From Mesorhizobium amorphae (lineage in GTDB: Bacteria; Pseudomonadota; Alphaproteobacteria; Rhizobiales; Rhizobiaceae): 64,000 nucleotides of DNA. The position numbers and the translations under genes were made by a program. Positions 1 through 9,496 of the stretch are shown here, one piece after another. The notes beneath the pieces were generated by a model. It saw only the letters and a program-made list of their open reading frames with translations, did not search any database and had not been told where the DNA came from. Each line of letters begins with the position of its first letter. Position 1 is the first letter of the stretch. The DNA lies in NCBI RefSeq assembly GCF_014843845.1, contig NZ_JHQS01000015.1:62001-126000 (forward strand). The letters run 5' to 3'.

Positions 1-731
1 CCGATGTCATGAACATGCCGGTGGCAAGCTCTTCGGTGAAGAAGGGCGAGACGCTGATCGATACGGCGATGACGCTGAACGCCATGCGCCCCGACATATT
101 GATCATCCGCCACCAGTCGGCGGGAGCGGCGGCGCTTCTGGCGCAGAAGGTCGGCTGCTCGGTGGTCAATGCCGGCGACGGCGCGCACGAACACCCGACG
201 CAGGCTTTGCTCGACGCGCTGACCATCCGCCGCGCCAAGGGGCCGCTGTCAAAGCTGATCGTGGCGATCTGCGGCGACATCCTGCATTCGCGCGTCGCGC
301 GCTCCAACATCATGCTCTTGAATGCGCTCGGCGCGCAGGTGCGCGTCGTCGCCCCTTCGACGCTGTTGCCGTCAGGCATCGAGAGGATGGGCGTGATCGT
401 CGCCCGCTCGATGGCCGAAGGCCTGAAGGGTGCCGACGTTGTCATGATGCTGCGCCTGCAACGCGAGCGGATGGAAGGCGCCTTCGTGCCGTCGATCCGC
501 GAGTATTTCCGCTATTTCGGCCTTGACGCCGAAAAGCTGAAGGCGGCCAAGGACGATGCGCTGGTCATGCATCCCGGCCCGATGAACCGCGGCGTCGAGA
601 TCGCCTCGGAAATCGCCGATGGTCCGCAGAGCGTCATCCAGGAGCAGGTCGAAATGGGTGTCGCCGTGCGCATGGCGGTGATGGAAGCTTTGCTCGACCC
701 GCGCCGCAACCATGAGGGGCGCGGCGCATGA
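1..731 (+). CDS. pyrB: Aspartate carbamoyltransferase catalytic subunit, 5'-truncated by window edge
   Basis: Condenses carbamoyl phosphate with aspartate, the committed step of pyrimidine synthesis. The gene enters the window already open: the frame runs from base 3, so the N-terminal carbamoyl phosphate segment is missing. Visible family motifs are SSVKKGETL near the truncated start, [31 protein letters not shown] and [11 protein letters not shown], which cover the end of the carbamoyl phosphate domain and the aspartate domain. The stop overlaps the next start as ATGA, so it is translationally coupled to the dihydroorotase-like gene. In several bacteria ATCase forms a complex with an inactive dihydroorotase homologue, which fits this pair. 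The family call is certain; only the 5' end is unseen. Confidence 0.97.
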   Translation, partial: DVMNMPVASSSVKKGETLIDTAMTLNAMRPDILIIRHQSAGAAALLAQKVGCSVVNAGDGAHEHPTQALLDALTIRRAKGPLSKLIVAICGDILHSRVARSNIMLLNALGAQVRVVAPSTLLPSGIERMGVIVARSMAEGLKGADVVMMLRLQRERMEGAFVPSIREYFRYFGLDAEKLKAAKDDALVMHPGPMNRGVEIASEIADGPQSVIQEQVEMGVAVRMAVMEALLDPRRNHEGRGA

Positions 732-2014
732 CGACGACCGTCTTCAGCAAGGCGCATATCGTCGACCCGTCGCGCGGTGTCGACGAAATCGGCACCGTCA
801 TCGTCGAGGGCCGCAAGATCGTTGCTGCAGGCAAGGCCGCCCTGAACCAGGGCATGCCGGAGGGCGCCATCGTCGTCGACTGCGCCGGCAAGGCGCTCAT
901 TCCCGGCCTGATCGACGCCCGTGTTTTCATAGGCGAACCCGGCGGCGAGCACCGTGAGACGATTGCCTCGGCGAGTGTCGCGGCTGCGGCAGGCGGCGTC
1001 ACCTCCATCGTGATGATGCCCGACACCGACCCGGTGATCGACAATGTCGCCTTGGTCGAGTTCGTGCTGCGCACGGCCAAGGACACGGCCGTAGTCAACA
1101 TCTTCCCGGCTGCGGCGATCACCAAGGGGCTTGCCGGCCGCGAGATGACCGAGTTCGGCCTGTTGCGCGAAGCCGGAGCGGTCGCCTTCACCGACGGTCG
1201 CCATACCATATCAAGCGCGCTGGTGATGCGCCGGGCACTGACCTATGCCTGCGATTTCGGCGGCGTCATCGCGCATGAGACCCAGGACGCCGACCTCGCC
1301 TCGGCCGGCGTCATGAATGAAGGCCTCTATGCCAGCTGGCTCGGCCTTGCCGGCATCCCGCGCGAGGCCGAATCGATCCCGCTGGAACGCGACCTGGCGC
1401 TGGCGCGGCTGACGCGCGGCGCCTATCACGCGGCCAAGATCTCGACGGCGATGGCGGCGGAAGCTGTGACACGAGCGAAGGCCGACGGAGCCAATGTCAC
1501 GGCGGGCGTTTCGATCCACAATCTGTCGCTCAACGAGAACGATGTCGGCGAATACCGAACCTTCTTCCGGCTGACACCGCCGCTGCGGGCCGAGGAGGAC
1601 CGGCTGGCGATGATCGAGGCGGTCAAGGACGGCACGATCGATATTATCGTATCCTCGCACGACCCGCAGGATGTAGACACCAAACGCCTGCCCTTCGCCG
1701 ACGCGGCTGCCGGTGCCATTGGCCTGGAGACGCTGCTGGGCGCTGCACTCAGGCTCTACCACAATGGCGACGTGCCGCTGCTGCGGCTGATCGAGACGTT
1801 GTCCACCGCGCCGGCAAGGCTGTTCGGCCTGCCCGGCGGCACGCTGAAGCCGGGCGCGGTTGCCGACCTTGCGGTCGTCGATCTCGACGAACCGTGGGTC
1901 GTCAGCGAAAGCGGCCTTCGCTCGCGTTCGAAAAACACCTGTTTCGAAGGCGCGCGGCTGCAAGGCAAGGTCTTGCAAACGATGGTAGCGGGCCGCACAG
2001 TGTTTTCGGCCTAG
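728..2014 (+). CDS. pyrC: Dihydroorotase-like protein without metal ligands (PyrC'-type pseudo-dihydroorotase)
   Basis: A 428-residue amidohydrolase-fold protein directly coupled to pyrB. The fold is clear from PGLID, the GEPG segment, the GLETLLG motif and the C-terminal [15 protein letters not shown] strand. The catalytic metal site is not conserved. The HxH motif expected after PGxID reads RVF (residues 65-67), the usual H-ISTA segment reads KISTA, and the expected ATDHAPH motif reads VSSHDPQ. By analogy with inactive PyrC' of pseudomonads it probably has a structural role in an ATCase complex rather than a catalytic one. A true dihydroorotase should then lie elsewhere. The symbol follows common annotation; the loss of residues is seen directly, the role is inferred. 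Confidence 0.88.
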   Translation: MTTTVFSKAHIVDPSRGVDEIGTVIVEGRKIVAAGKAALNQGMPEGAIVVDCAGKALIPGLIDARVFIGEPGGEHRETIASASVAAAAGGVTSIVMMPDTDPVIDNVALVEFVLRTAKDTAVVNIFPAAAITKGLAGREMTEFGLLREAGAVAFTDGRHTISSALVMRRALTYACDFGGVIAHETQDADLASAGVMNEGLYASWLGLAGIPREAESIPLERDLALARLTRGAYHAAKISTAMAAEAVTRAKADGANVTAGVSIHNLSLNENDVGEYRTFFRLTPPLRAEEDRLAMIEAVKDGTIDIIVSSHDPQDVDTKRLPFADAAAGAIGLETLLGAALRLYHNGDVPLLRLIETLSTAPARLFGLPGGTLKPGAVADLAVVDLDEPWVVSESGLRSRSKNTCFEGARLQGKVLQTMVAGRTVFSA

Positions 2015-2071
2015 GTCGGCCACGGCGCATTGCGCTGTTCCGAACGGTAGGGGAAACGTGGGGGGGAAACA

Positions 2072-2659
2072 ATGAGTTACGGCCCGATCCTGGCATTGGT
2101 GTTCGGCTATCTGCTCGGCTCGATTCCCTTCGGCCTTTTGATCACCCGCGCCGCCGGCCTCGGCGATGTCCGCAAGATCGGCTCCGGCAATATCGGCGCC
2201 ACCAATGTGCTGCGCACGGGCAACAAGGGGCTCGCCGCGGCGACGCTGTTGCTCGACGCGCTGAAAGGCACGGCAGCGGTTCTGATCGCCGCCCGCTTCG
2301 GGCCGGACTTCGGGCTCTGGGCCGGCTTTGGTGCCTTTCTCGGCCATCTCTTCCCGGCCTGGCTCGGCTTCAAGGGCGGCAAGGGCATCGCCACCTATCT
2401 CGGCGTGCTGATCGGCCTGGCCTGGCAGGTGGCCCTGATCTTCGCCGTCGTGTGGCTCGCCGTCGCTTTCCTGTTCCGCTACTCCTCGCTGGCGGCATTG
2501 GTGGCGGCCGTGGTGGTGCCGATCGCACTCTATTTTCTCAGCACGCCGCAGATTGCCGGCCTGTTCGCGGTGATGAGCCTGATCGCCATCATAAAACACC
2601 ATGCCAACATTTCGCGGCTGCTCGCCGGCACCGAGGGCAAGATCGGAGCCAAGGGGTGA
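2072..2659 (+). CDS. plsY: Glycerol-3-phosphate acyltransferase PlsY
   Basis: Transfers acyl from acyl-phosphate to glycerol-3-phosphate, the first acylation in phospholipid synthesis, in the inner membrane. The 195 residues match the normal family length. Motifs seen are [10 protein letters not shown] at the N-terminus, the GSGNIGATN loop, the FKGGKG loop and several hydrophobic segments. A GGGGG-rich stretch precedes the ATG by a few bases. The stop TGA overlaps the GTG start of dprA. The plsY-dprA neighbourhood is common in alphaproteobacteria. Confidence 0.96.
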   Translation: MSYGPILALVFGYLLGSIPFGLLITRAAGLGDVRKIGSGNIGATNVLRTGNKGLAAATLLLDALKGTAAVLIAARFGPDFGLWAGFGAFLGHLFPAWLGFKGGKGIATYLGVLIGLAWQVALIFAVVWLAVAFLFRYSSLAALVAAVVVPIALYFLSTPQIAGLFAVMSLIAIIKHHANISRLLAGTEGKIGAKG

Positions 2660-3792
2660 GCAAGCCTGCCGTCGGGCCGCGCCTCAGCGACCGGCAGCGG
2701 CTGAGCTGGCTTCGCCTGATCCGCACGCCGAATGTCGGCCCGGCCTCCTTTCGCCAGCTCATCAACCGTTTCGGCTCGGCAGAGGCAGCGCTCGAGATGC
2801 TGCCCGAGCTGATGATCTCCGGCGGCGCCAGCCGCATTGCCCGCATTCCTTCGGTCGCCGAGGCGGAGGCGGAACTGGAGGCCGCCGGCCAGGCCGGCGC
2901 CCGCTTCGTCGGCATCGGCGAAGCCGACTACCCGCCCCTGCTGAAAAACATGGACAACCCGCCGCCGCTGCTCGCGGTGAAAGGCGAGGCCGCGGTGTTC
3001 CGTCTGCCGGCGATCGCCATCGTCGGCGCCCGCAACGCCTCCCTTGCCGGTATCAAGATGGCGAGGATGCTGGCGGCGGATCTCGGCCGTGATGGCTACG
3101 CGATCGTCTCCGGGCTGGCGCGCGGCATCGATACATCAGCGCACCAGGGCAGCATTGCGACGGGAACGATCGGCGTGCTTGCCGGCGGGCTCGACCTGCC
3201 CTACCCGCCCGAAAATGCCGGTCTCTGCAACGAGATCGCCGAGCGCGGCGGCGCCGTCATTTCGGAAATGCCGTTCGGCTGGCAGCCGCGCGCGCAGGAT
3301 TTTCCACGCCGCAACCGGCTCGTGGCGGGTGCAGCACTCGGGCTGGTGGTGATCGAAGCGGCGCAACGCTCGGGATCGCTGATCAGCGCCAGGCTGGCTG
3401 GCGAGATGGGCCGGCTGGTCTTTGCCGTACCCGGATCGCCGCTCGATCCGCGCGCCGCCGGCTCCAATGGCCTGCTCAAGGACGGCGCCACGCTCGTTAC
3501 CGAAGCGGCCGACATCGCAAGCGCGATCGCGCCGCTCGCCGGCATCCGGCCGCCAAGGACGGCGCCGCTTGCCGAGCCGCCCGAACTGTCGGCAACGCCG
3601 CCGCCCGGCGAGGACGAGCGCGCGGGTGTGCTCGAAGTGCTCGGCCCGACGCCGGTGGCGGTGGACGAGGTCATCCGCCATACCGGCCTCAGCGCCGCGC
3701 AGGTTTCCATGGTGCTGCTGGAGCTGGACCTCGCCGGCCGGCTGGAGCGCCACGCCGGCGGCAATGTCTCGCTGGTTTTCGGCAATTTCTGA
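2656..3792 (+). CDS. dprA: DNA-processing protein DprA
   Basis: Loads RecA onto incoming single-stranded DNA during transformation and uptake. The GTG start at 2656 overlaps the plsY stop and gives 378 residues, a normal size; the frame stays open further upstream but that part lies inside plsY. Order of domains: helix-hairpin-helix-like N-terminus ([20 protein letters not shown]), Rossmann-like DprA core with [45 protein letters not shown] and [17 protein letters not shown], then a C-terminal winged helix (residues about 310-378, [15 protein letters not shown]). The last four genes all overlap or nearly abut, so pyrB through dprA may be co-transcribed. Confidence 0.95.
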   Translation: MSKPAVGPRLSDRQRLSWLRLIRTPNVGPASFRQLINRFGSAEAALEMLPELMISGGASRIARIPSVAEAEAELEAAGQAGARFVGIGEADYPPLLKNMDNPPPLLAVKGEAAVFRLPAIAIVGARNASLAGIKMARMLAADLGRDGYAIVSGLARGIDTSAHQGSIATGTIGVLAGGLDLPYPPENAGLCNEIAERGGAVISEMPFGWQPRAQDFPRRNRLVAGAALGLVVIEAAQRSGSLISARLAGEMGRLVFAVPGSPLDPRAAGSNGLLKDGATLVTEAADIASAIAPLAGIRPPRTAPLAEPPELSATPPPGEDERAGVLEVLGPTPVAVDEVIRHTGLSAAQVSMVLLELDLAGRLERHAGGNVSLVFGNF

Positions 3793-3964
3793 AATCTATC
3801 GAGAGCGCGGCGCATTGCCGGTCCGGCTCGTCCCCGCGAATGCTGGAATGCGAGCTCCTTCGGATTCCAACCGCTGTGCAACCGGCTGAACATTATCCTT
3901 GCAGGTAATGCATTGGCCGTCGATCCCGGCGGCAACGCGCTGTTGCCGATGACCGTAAATCGAC

Positions 3965-5665
3965 TCAGTCGTAGATTTTGGCAAATAGATCGTTGTCACT
4001 GCCCGCCTTGAATTGTCCAGCGTACGAACCTGTCGGCAGCAGCAATGCTTCGCCTGTATCGGTTTTCAATGTCAGGGTCTTTGATCCGGTCTCAAGGTGA
4101 AATGGCGGATCAAGCACGGCGCCGTCAATTTCGACCGAACCTTGCAAGGGTGTCCCGCTTGCGCCGTAGAGCGCATAGCTTCCGGCAATCGGGACGTTGA
4201 AAATCTTCTTCTCACCGGGCTGAAGGCGGCAGCCGGCGATCCTGAGATTTGGTGCGACGCTGACGTAGCTGTTCGCAACCAGAGGCGCGACCACGGGATA
4301 GATATTGTCCATCCGGTAAGACCACAGGATCATCTTCGGCGGAGACTTGCTAAAGACTTTGTAGACCTCGGAATTCCTGCCTTCCCGCAAGGTCGCGAAA
4401 ACATAGTGCCTATCGAGCCACAAAGTTGTCGGCTCCTTCCGATTGGGCAGCATCGCGATACCGTCGAAATATCGCTCATCGGGTGCGAGCAACGACTCTG
4501 CACGCGCGACCAGCTCAAGTTGGGCCGCATTGTTGTCGGTGCGAAGGTAAATGATATTGCTCACGTAGCTGATGGCCATGCTGGTGATCAGCGCCACCCA
4601 TGCAAGGCGCAGGTAACGCGCATGGGTTGCGATGCCGTCGAGCAGTACCAACGACCACAGTGACATGAACGGCAGAGCCATGATGAACACGTAGGGCCAC
4701 GGCTGGTCGTGAGCGAAAACCAGCACTGTGATGATGACAGAGAAGATCAGCGCAATTCGCCTTCGTTCATCGAGTTTCATGATCTGCATCAGAGACAGAG
4801 CCATGCCCGAGAAACAGAAGACATAAAATGCGTAGTTCCGCGCCAGCGTCTGTAGCACGAAGCGCCTCAGCCCCCCGTATTCACCGCCCCCACGCATCGC
4901 AATCTCAAGCGGGCCGAATACGAGGCTCTTGGCAATTGGAACGGGGTCGCCGCTACCGAAGATGAAGCAATAGGCAATTACAGGAAGAGCCCATCCCAGC
5001 ACGAGCCATGCTCCACGGGCTATGCCTGTTGCGTAGCGTCTCTGCAAAGCTGCGTCAGCGACCAAGCCAAGCCCAAGGGCAACATTGAAGTAGACTGACT
5101 TCTGAGTAGCGAGGAAGGCCAAGCCGCTTAGGATGCCAGCGGCAAGAAGCTGCCTTGCGCTCAACGCATGGGCCCGCAAGATAACCAGCAGCGCCGCCAC
5201 GGCGAAGAAAACCGCCAGTGGTTCGGCGATGGTGCGAAAGACGCGCTCCATGAAATTCGAGAAGCAGAGCAGGATGAGGACGATTGCCAGTGCGCGCACG
5301 CGGTCTTCGCCAAGTGCGCGAGCGCATGCATAGACGAAAGCGATGGTCACGCATGCCAGCAGCGCAGCCTGCATGCGGCCGGTAAGCAGAATCGATGGGG
5401 CATCCCAGCCGATCAGATGGGCAATCTCGTAAAAGACCGCATAGCCGACCGCCTTGGCATGCCAGATAGTATCGAACAGGCCGTTGGAGAAATATTTGGC
5501 CCATCCGAGTTGGACGAATTCGTCCATAACGAAGCGAGTGTTCCAAGCCAAGGCGAACAGCAAAATAATCTTGAGTGCGATCAGGACACCCAAATATATC
5601 GCGGCCTGGCGCTGCTCGAGACCAAATAGCTTGGTTAGTCCGTGTCCCGGTTCCTGCGTGTTCAA
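3965..5665 (-). CDS. GT-C fold polytopic membrane glycosyltransferase-like protein
   Basis: A large integral membrane protein with about ten hydrophobic segments in its first 390 residues and a C-terminal soluble domain of about 170 residues. The first periplasmic loop has MDEFVQLGWAKYF, the acidic DE pair expected for GT-C transferases that use polyprenyl-phosphate sugars. It is the last gene of a right-to-left cluster with a methyltransferase, GtrA-like protein and two GT2 enzymes, so it plausibly transfers a lipid-linked sugar to a surface glycan. The TTG at 5665 is preceded by a run of six G residues; a longer frame opens at TTG 5716 without a visible ribosome site. Substrate unknown. Confidence 0.75.
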   Translation of the reverse strand: MNTQEPGHGLTKLFGLEQRQAAIYLGVLIALKIILLFALAWNTRFVMDEFVQLGWAKYFSNGLFDTIWHAKAVGYAVFYEIAHLIGWDAPSILLTGRMQAALLACVTIAFVYACARALGEDRVRALAIVLILLCFSNFMERVFRTIAEPLAVFFAVAALLVILRAHALSARQLLAAGILSGLAFLATQKSVYFNVALGLGLVADAALQRRYATGIARGAWLVLGWALPVIAYCFIFGSGDPVPIAKSLVFGPLEIAMRGGGEYGGLRRFVLQTLARNYAFYVFCFSGMALSLMQIMKLDERRRIALIFSVIITVLVFAHDQPWPYVFIMALPFMSLWSLVLLDGIATHARYLRLAWVALITSMAISYVSNIIYLRTDNNAAQLELVARAESLLAPDERYFDGIAMLPNRKEPTTLWLDRHYVFATLREGRNSEVYKVFSKSPPKMILWSYRMDNIYPVVAPLVANSYVSVAPNLRIAGCRLQPGEKKIFNVPIAGSYALYGASGTPLQGSVEIDGAVLDPPFHLETGSKTLTLKTDTGEALLLPTGSYAGQFKAGSDNDLFAKIYD

Positions 5666-5772
5666 GATACCCCCCAAACCGTGACTCTCACTCCCAGCGC
5701 ACACCCAATAGCGCAAGGAATGGTGGCATTATTCGCGGACTTCGTCGTCGCGCGGGTCAATCAGTTCAGAGA

Positions 5773-6396
5773 CTACCAACTCAGCACTTCGCAATAGTTC
5801 GGCCAGTCCGGTACCGCCGATTCTCTCTGCGCTTTCGGGAAATGCCGTCGCGCCATGGTCGCAAAGTCCGAGCGAGAAAACAGCACGACATGCTTGTCGC
5901 CGGTAATGTACCAGTCTGCAAGAAGCGACAGCGTGGCGCGTATCGCTCCCGGCTCAACGTCCTTCAGGATGATCTTCCGGCAGGCCCAGCGTTCGCAGCT
6001 TTCGGCCAGCGATTTGAAGAAGGCGTCGCGCTGATCGACCGGCACATGATGGATGACGTCGCAAATCGTAACGACATCGTAAAATCCGGTTACACAGGTG
6101 AGATCAGTCGCGGGCAGAAGTTCAACCCTCGCCCGATTTGCGTTGCTTAGGAATGTACCGATTACAGGAGCTGGATCGCACATCGTAACCGCTAGGTCAG
6201 GGCGTCGATCTAGAACCCGCTCGATAAGCGCGCCGTCACCTCCGCCGATATCCAAGACCTTCGCGCCGTTCGGCAGTTCGCCATCGAGAAAATCCGCTAT
6301 TATGTTGAGGTTGACGAACACACGGCGATAGACCTTGCCGACCGGCTCAAAATGGCGGCCGAGAACCCTGCGCGCGACCTGACCTGGTGCTAACAT
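5773..6396 (-). CDS. Class I SAM-dependent methyltransferase
   Basis: A 207-residue methyltransferase. The SAM-binding glycine loop is VLDIGGGDG (residues about 46-54), followed by the acidic end of strand 2 (TMCDPAP) and a DVIHHVP segment typical of strand 4 in Methyltransf_11/25-type enzymes. GAGGAA lies just upstream of the ATG. It starts two bases after the GtrA gene ends and sits inside the glycan cluster, so the acceptor may be a sugar, lipid carrier or polyketide-like lipid. The substrate cannot be told from sequence. Confidence 0.85.
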   Translation of the reverse strand: MLAPGQVARRVLGRHFEPVGKVYRRVFVNLNIIADFLDGELPNGAKVLDIGGGDGALIERVLDRRPDLAVTMCDPAPVIGTFLSNANRARVELLPATDLTCVTGFYDVVTICDVIHHVPVDQRDAFFKSLAESCERWACRKIILKDVEPGAIRATLSLLADWYITGDKHVVLFSRSDFATMARRHFPKAQRESAVPDWPNYCEVLSW

Positions 6397-6398
6397 TC

Positions 6399-6911
6399 TT
6401 ATTCCTCATTTCCCACTGATTGCTGCTTCGCCGGGCGGGAGGGTGCCGTCGGCACGGTTGCGGGTTGCAGATAGAGCCGCGGCAGGATGGCCCAGTGCGC
6501 AACGACAAAGTTCCAGACGATTAGAGCGACGGTAGCGATCGGAGTCGCAATCGCAACACCAAGACCGAGACCGGAACAGAGAACCATCATCATGGCCAGC
6601 GAGACTGGATAGGCCGTGGCCACGCCTCCTACGAAACGCGCGAATGCCTTCAAGCGAAGAGGCTCGGCAAAGGTGAAGCGGCTGTGCAGTGCGTATCCGA
6701 GCGGCGTTACTGCCAAGAATGAAATCACGGTGCCCAGCAGGTAATGCACCCCCACCTGATCGACCGCAATCATGATGGCGTTGTGCGTAATGGCGCACAC
6801 CAACCCCACCAGTGTGTATCGCCATCCTCGTTCCAAAAGCGGTCTTTCACGGGCACCCGCAAGGCGCTCCTGCCCCGCCTGCTCACCGGAGGTCATAGCA
6901 GTCCTGGGCAT
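6399..6911 (-). CDS. GtrA family membrane protein
   Basis: A 170-residue protein with four hydrophobic helices and the GtrA-like signature RYTLVGLVCAITHN, followed by LGYALHSRFTF. GtrA proteins are thought to flip polyprenyl-phosphate-linked sugars across the inner membrane, next to a GT2 that makes the lipid-linked sugar and a GT-C enzyme that uses it; all three partners are present here. AGGAG lies about ten bases upstream of the start. The family call rests on helix pattern and the RYxxVG and SRFTF motifs. Confidence 0.88.
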   Translation of the reverse strand: MPRTAMTSGEQAGQERLAGARERPLLERGWRYTLVGLVCAITHNAIMIAVDQVGVHYLLGTVISFLAVTPLGYALHSRFTFAEPLRLKAFARFVGGVATAYPVSLAMMMVLCSGLGLGVAIATPIATVALIVWNFVVAHWAILPRLYLQPATVPTAPSRPAKQQSVGNEE

Positions 6912-6915
6912 TGGC

Positions 6916-7866
6916 TCAGAAAGCTCCTGTCAGTTTCGCGCGAAGTCGGCTCACGGTACGCTCACACAACCGCGAGTCGCGCAAATAGCGCCTCATTCCG
7001 ATCGGCCCGAGCGATAGCACAACACCAGTCGCGCGAACCAAAGCCTTCAAGTTGCCGCCCGACGCAGCGGCCAGCAACACATTGACGCTGATCGACGCCC
7101 GAGCGGCCGGTTCGACCCGGCGGCGACTGCTTGCCGGGAGCCGGTGCAAATGGCGCTCCAGGACAATCTGCATTTGTGACCGGAACTCGCTCGCGTCACG
7201 GGATCCGGTTACAGTCAGCGAACTGCCGTGAACCCGAAAGGCCGTCGTGATCTGGTCGTGATAGGTCACTGGTCCAGTACTGGCGAGCTTCGCCCATATG
7301 TCCCAATCCGCCGTATACCAGAGTCTCTCATCCAAGCCCCCGCACTCCAGCCAAGCGCTTCGGCGGAATACCGGCGCGGGCACCGAGATAAAATTTTGCA
7401 CGAGCAGCCGTTCCAGCAGGAATTCAGCTCCGAGCACCTCGTCAGCCGGCAAGGGACAGTTCCAGCGCCCCATTCGCCGGCCGTTGCGGTCGACGATAGC
7501 GGTTGGGGCCAAATGAAGTGCGGCTTCGGGCGCGTCTGCAAGCCAGTGGCGAGCGGCCGCGACGCGTCCAGGCAGCCACAGGTCGTCGGATGGGAGTATG
7601 CAAACGTGATCGGCGGCCGCTAGCTCGACGCCCAGGTTGGTCTTCGTCTGCCACTGCCCGAGGTCCCTTCGCTGAAGCAGCCGAAGGGGCAATTGGTGGA
7701 CAAATCGCTCGACAATCGCAGCGGTGGCGCTCGTCGGGCTGCTGTCGATAACGATTATCTCGAGGCCGTCGGTCGGCTCAGCAGCCAGCGAGTCAAGTGT
7801 CGCACCAATCCATGCCGCTCCTTCATGGACCGGCATGACGACGGACAGAAATGGCTTTTCGGCCAC
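6916..7866 (-). CDS. Family 2 glycosyltransferase
   Basis: GT-A fold inverting glycosyltransferase of about 316 residues. N-terminal motif SVVMPVHEGAAWIGATLDSL, then EIIVIDSSPTSAT, QTKTNLGVELA and the acidic metal motif LPSDDLW, followed by DWDIWAKLA further on. There are no clear membrane segments, so it is cytoplasmic or peripheral. GTG at 7866 is my chosen start because it removes the overlap with the upstream gene; the open frame reaches TTG 7941, which would overlap that gene by 32 bases. Sugar donor and acceptor cannot be assigned. Confidence 0.85.
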   Translation of the reverse strand: MAEKPFLSVVMPVHEGAAWIGATLDSLAAEPTDGLEIIVIDSSPTSATAAIVERFVHQLPLRLLQRRDLGQWQTKTNLGVELAAADHVCILPSDDLWLPGRVAAARHWLADAPEAALHLAPTAIVDRNGRRMGRWNCPLPADEVLGAEFLLERLLVQNFISVPAPVFRRSAWLECGGLDERLWYTADWDIWAKLASTGPVTYHDQITTAFRVHGSSLTVTGSRDASEFRSQMQIVLERHLHRLPASSRRRVEPAARASISVNVLLAAASGGNLKALVRATGVVLSLGPIGMRRYLRDSRLCERTVSRLRAKLTGAF

Positions 7867-7909
7867 GCAGCTACCTGCCCGAGTTTCCGCTCGCAAGGCA
7901 GTCGGACGG

Positions 7910-9130
7910 TTAGAACGCACGCTTGTCACCCAAATTATCAAGCAGCAGCTTGAGCACGAAACCGGACAGCACCATGGACATGCCGGCCACGCAGACGGTG
8001 GTGATCACAAAGGTCAGGTGCACCGACTGCTCCATTGGCCCGCCGACAAAAATCCAACGTAGCGCCAGTAATACATCCGCGACAAAGCCGGCCACGGCAA
8101 GCACGCCGCCTGAGAAAAGCAGCCATTCCAACGGGCGACCGCGCATCAGCATGGGTACAAGTCTGCCTCCGTGGACTGGTTGGTAGATCGCGATCGCGAC
8201 CTTGGCCAGCATCCCGAACAGGATGGCTGAAAGGCCAATCAGTGTCGCCATGGCGGAGAGCGCGACGAAGTGAATTCCGAAATACCACCCACCGATGCGA
8301 ACAGGCCCGGCAGCGAGGATTGCAAGGCCAACAGTGCCAGGCACCAGCAAGCTCACGCCCGGTATGAGGTACATGGTATCGGGCGCATGGGCCACGATCA
8401 GCCGCAGGTGCCGCCAACCATCACGGAATGAGCGCAGATGAGGTGGCCGGTCTCGCTTGTCGGGATAGAGTTTGATCGGCACTTCGCGGATCACCAGGCC
8501 TGCGCGATGCGCGTTGATGACCATCTCCGAGGCGAATTCCATGCCGGGCGAGCGCGCGCCTATCCTGCGGAACGCATCGCGGGTGAAACCCCGCATGCCG
8601 CAATGGAAATCGTGTACCGGAGAGTGGTGAAGCCAGCGGGCAATCGTTGAAAGCACCGGATTGCCCAGATATCGATGCAGCGGAGGCATGGCGCCAGGCT
8701 CGATACCGCCCGCAAAGCGATTGCCCATGACGAGATCGGCACCACCCTCCAAGGCGTCGACGAAGTCGCCGAGCTTGCTCCAGTCGTAGGAATCGTCCGC
8801 ATCCGCCATGATGAGGTACTTGCCTCGCGCGGATTCAGCCGCTGCACTGATCGCCGCGCCATATCCTTTGACCCGCTGGTGCACGACACGCGCGCCGAGG
8901 GACTCGGCAATTTCAACCGACCGATCGCTTGACCCATTGTCTCCGACGACCACCTCACCGCTGATGCCACGCGCGGCAAAGACATCAAGAGCCTTGCGAA
9001 TGCAGATGCCGAGCGTGCGCTCTTCGTTCAGGCAAGGGATAATCGCCGATACAACAGGAGCCCCCGCATCATCGGCGCTCAGGCTGCTCGGTTCGGCTTG
9101 GACCGTCGCGAAATCTGACCTGTTACCCAT
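7910..9130 (-). CDS. Polyprenyl-phosphate sugar synthase-like GT2 with C-terminal membrane helices
   Basis: A 406-residue protein. The N-terminal 240 residues are a dolichyl-phosphate mannose/glucose synthase-like GT2 domain: AIIPCLNEERTLG, GDNGSSDRS, GYGAAISAAAESARGKYLIMADADDSYD (read in pieces; DADD is the metal motif), MGNRFAGG and HDFHCGMRGF. The C-terminal part carries four hydrophobic segments. It likely charges undecaprenyl phosphate with a sugar for the GtrA and GT-C proteins downstream. It is the first gene of the five-gene run and begins after an AT-rich stretch at 9210-9245 that may hold the promoter. Confidence 0.87.
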   Translation of the reverse strand: MGNRSDFATVQAEPSSLSADDAGAPVVSAIIPCLNEERTLGICIRKALDVFAARGISGEVVVGDNGSSDRSVEIAESLGARVVHQRVKGYGAAISAAAESARGKYLIMADADDSYDWSKLGDFVDALEGGADLVMGNRFAGGIEPGAMPPLHRYLGNPVLSTIARWLHHSPVHDFHCGMRGFTRDAFRRIGARSPGMEFASEMVINAHRAGLVIREVPIKLYPDKRDRPPHLRSFRDGWRHLRLIVAHAPDTMYLIPGVSLLVPGTVGLAILAAGPVRIGGWYFGIHFVALSAMATLIGLSAILFGMLAKVAIAIYQPVHGGRLVPMLMRGRPLEWLLFSGGVLAVAGFVADVLLALRWIFVGGPMEQSVHLTFVITTVCVAGMSMVLSGFVLKLLLDNLGDKRAF

Positions 9131-9496
9131 CGTGCCACCCGCTCCAGCCCGTCGTCAGCAATGCCGACAACTCAAGGCGTGCAACCCGCGCATTTCTGCT
9201 GCCCACGCGCGATATATAGCTAGAATAAGTTAGCTAGTAATCAACAGACACGCGCTGTCGAGCGAGTTGGGCGTTATCTCGTTTTCTTGGCGGGAGGAAT
9301 TTCCCGCTCTCGTCGTAATGGTCGGCATCTCTGGATATGCCATCCAGTTGCTGGCCACCCCGAGGCCATGCCGGACCCGGCCTCTCCTATACGCTTGACC
9401 GGCAGTTCCGAGCCGTCTTCTGGCGCCTTCGGACGATCTTGAATTTCCGGTTGGCGCGATGGGATTCGAACCCTTTGCGGGCTGCCGCCGAACAGC
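9131..9496. other. Intergenic region, probable promoter of the glycan cluster
   Basis: No credible gene. An AT-rich patch at about 9210-9245 with TATATAGCTAG lies 80-110 bases upstream of the GT2 start at 9130 and is the likeliest promoter. At 9459-9480 the minus strand reads like the T-arm of a tRNA, but no body of a tRNA precedes it. Confidence 0.5.

Noticed and set aside
1211..2602. 463-codon minus-strand frame over pyrC and plsY
   Set aside because: Shadow with Gln/Arg/His-rich low-complexity sequence; plus-strand genes are certain.
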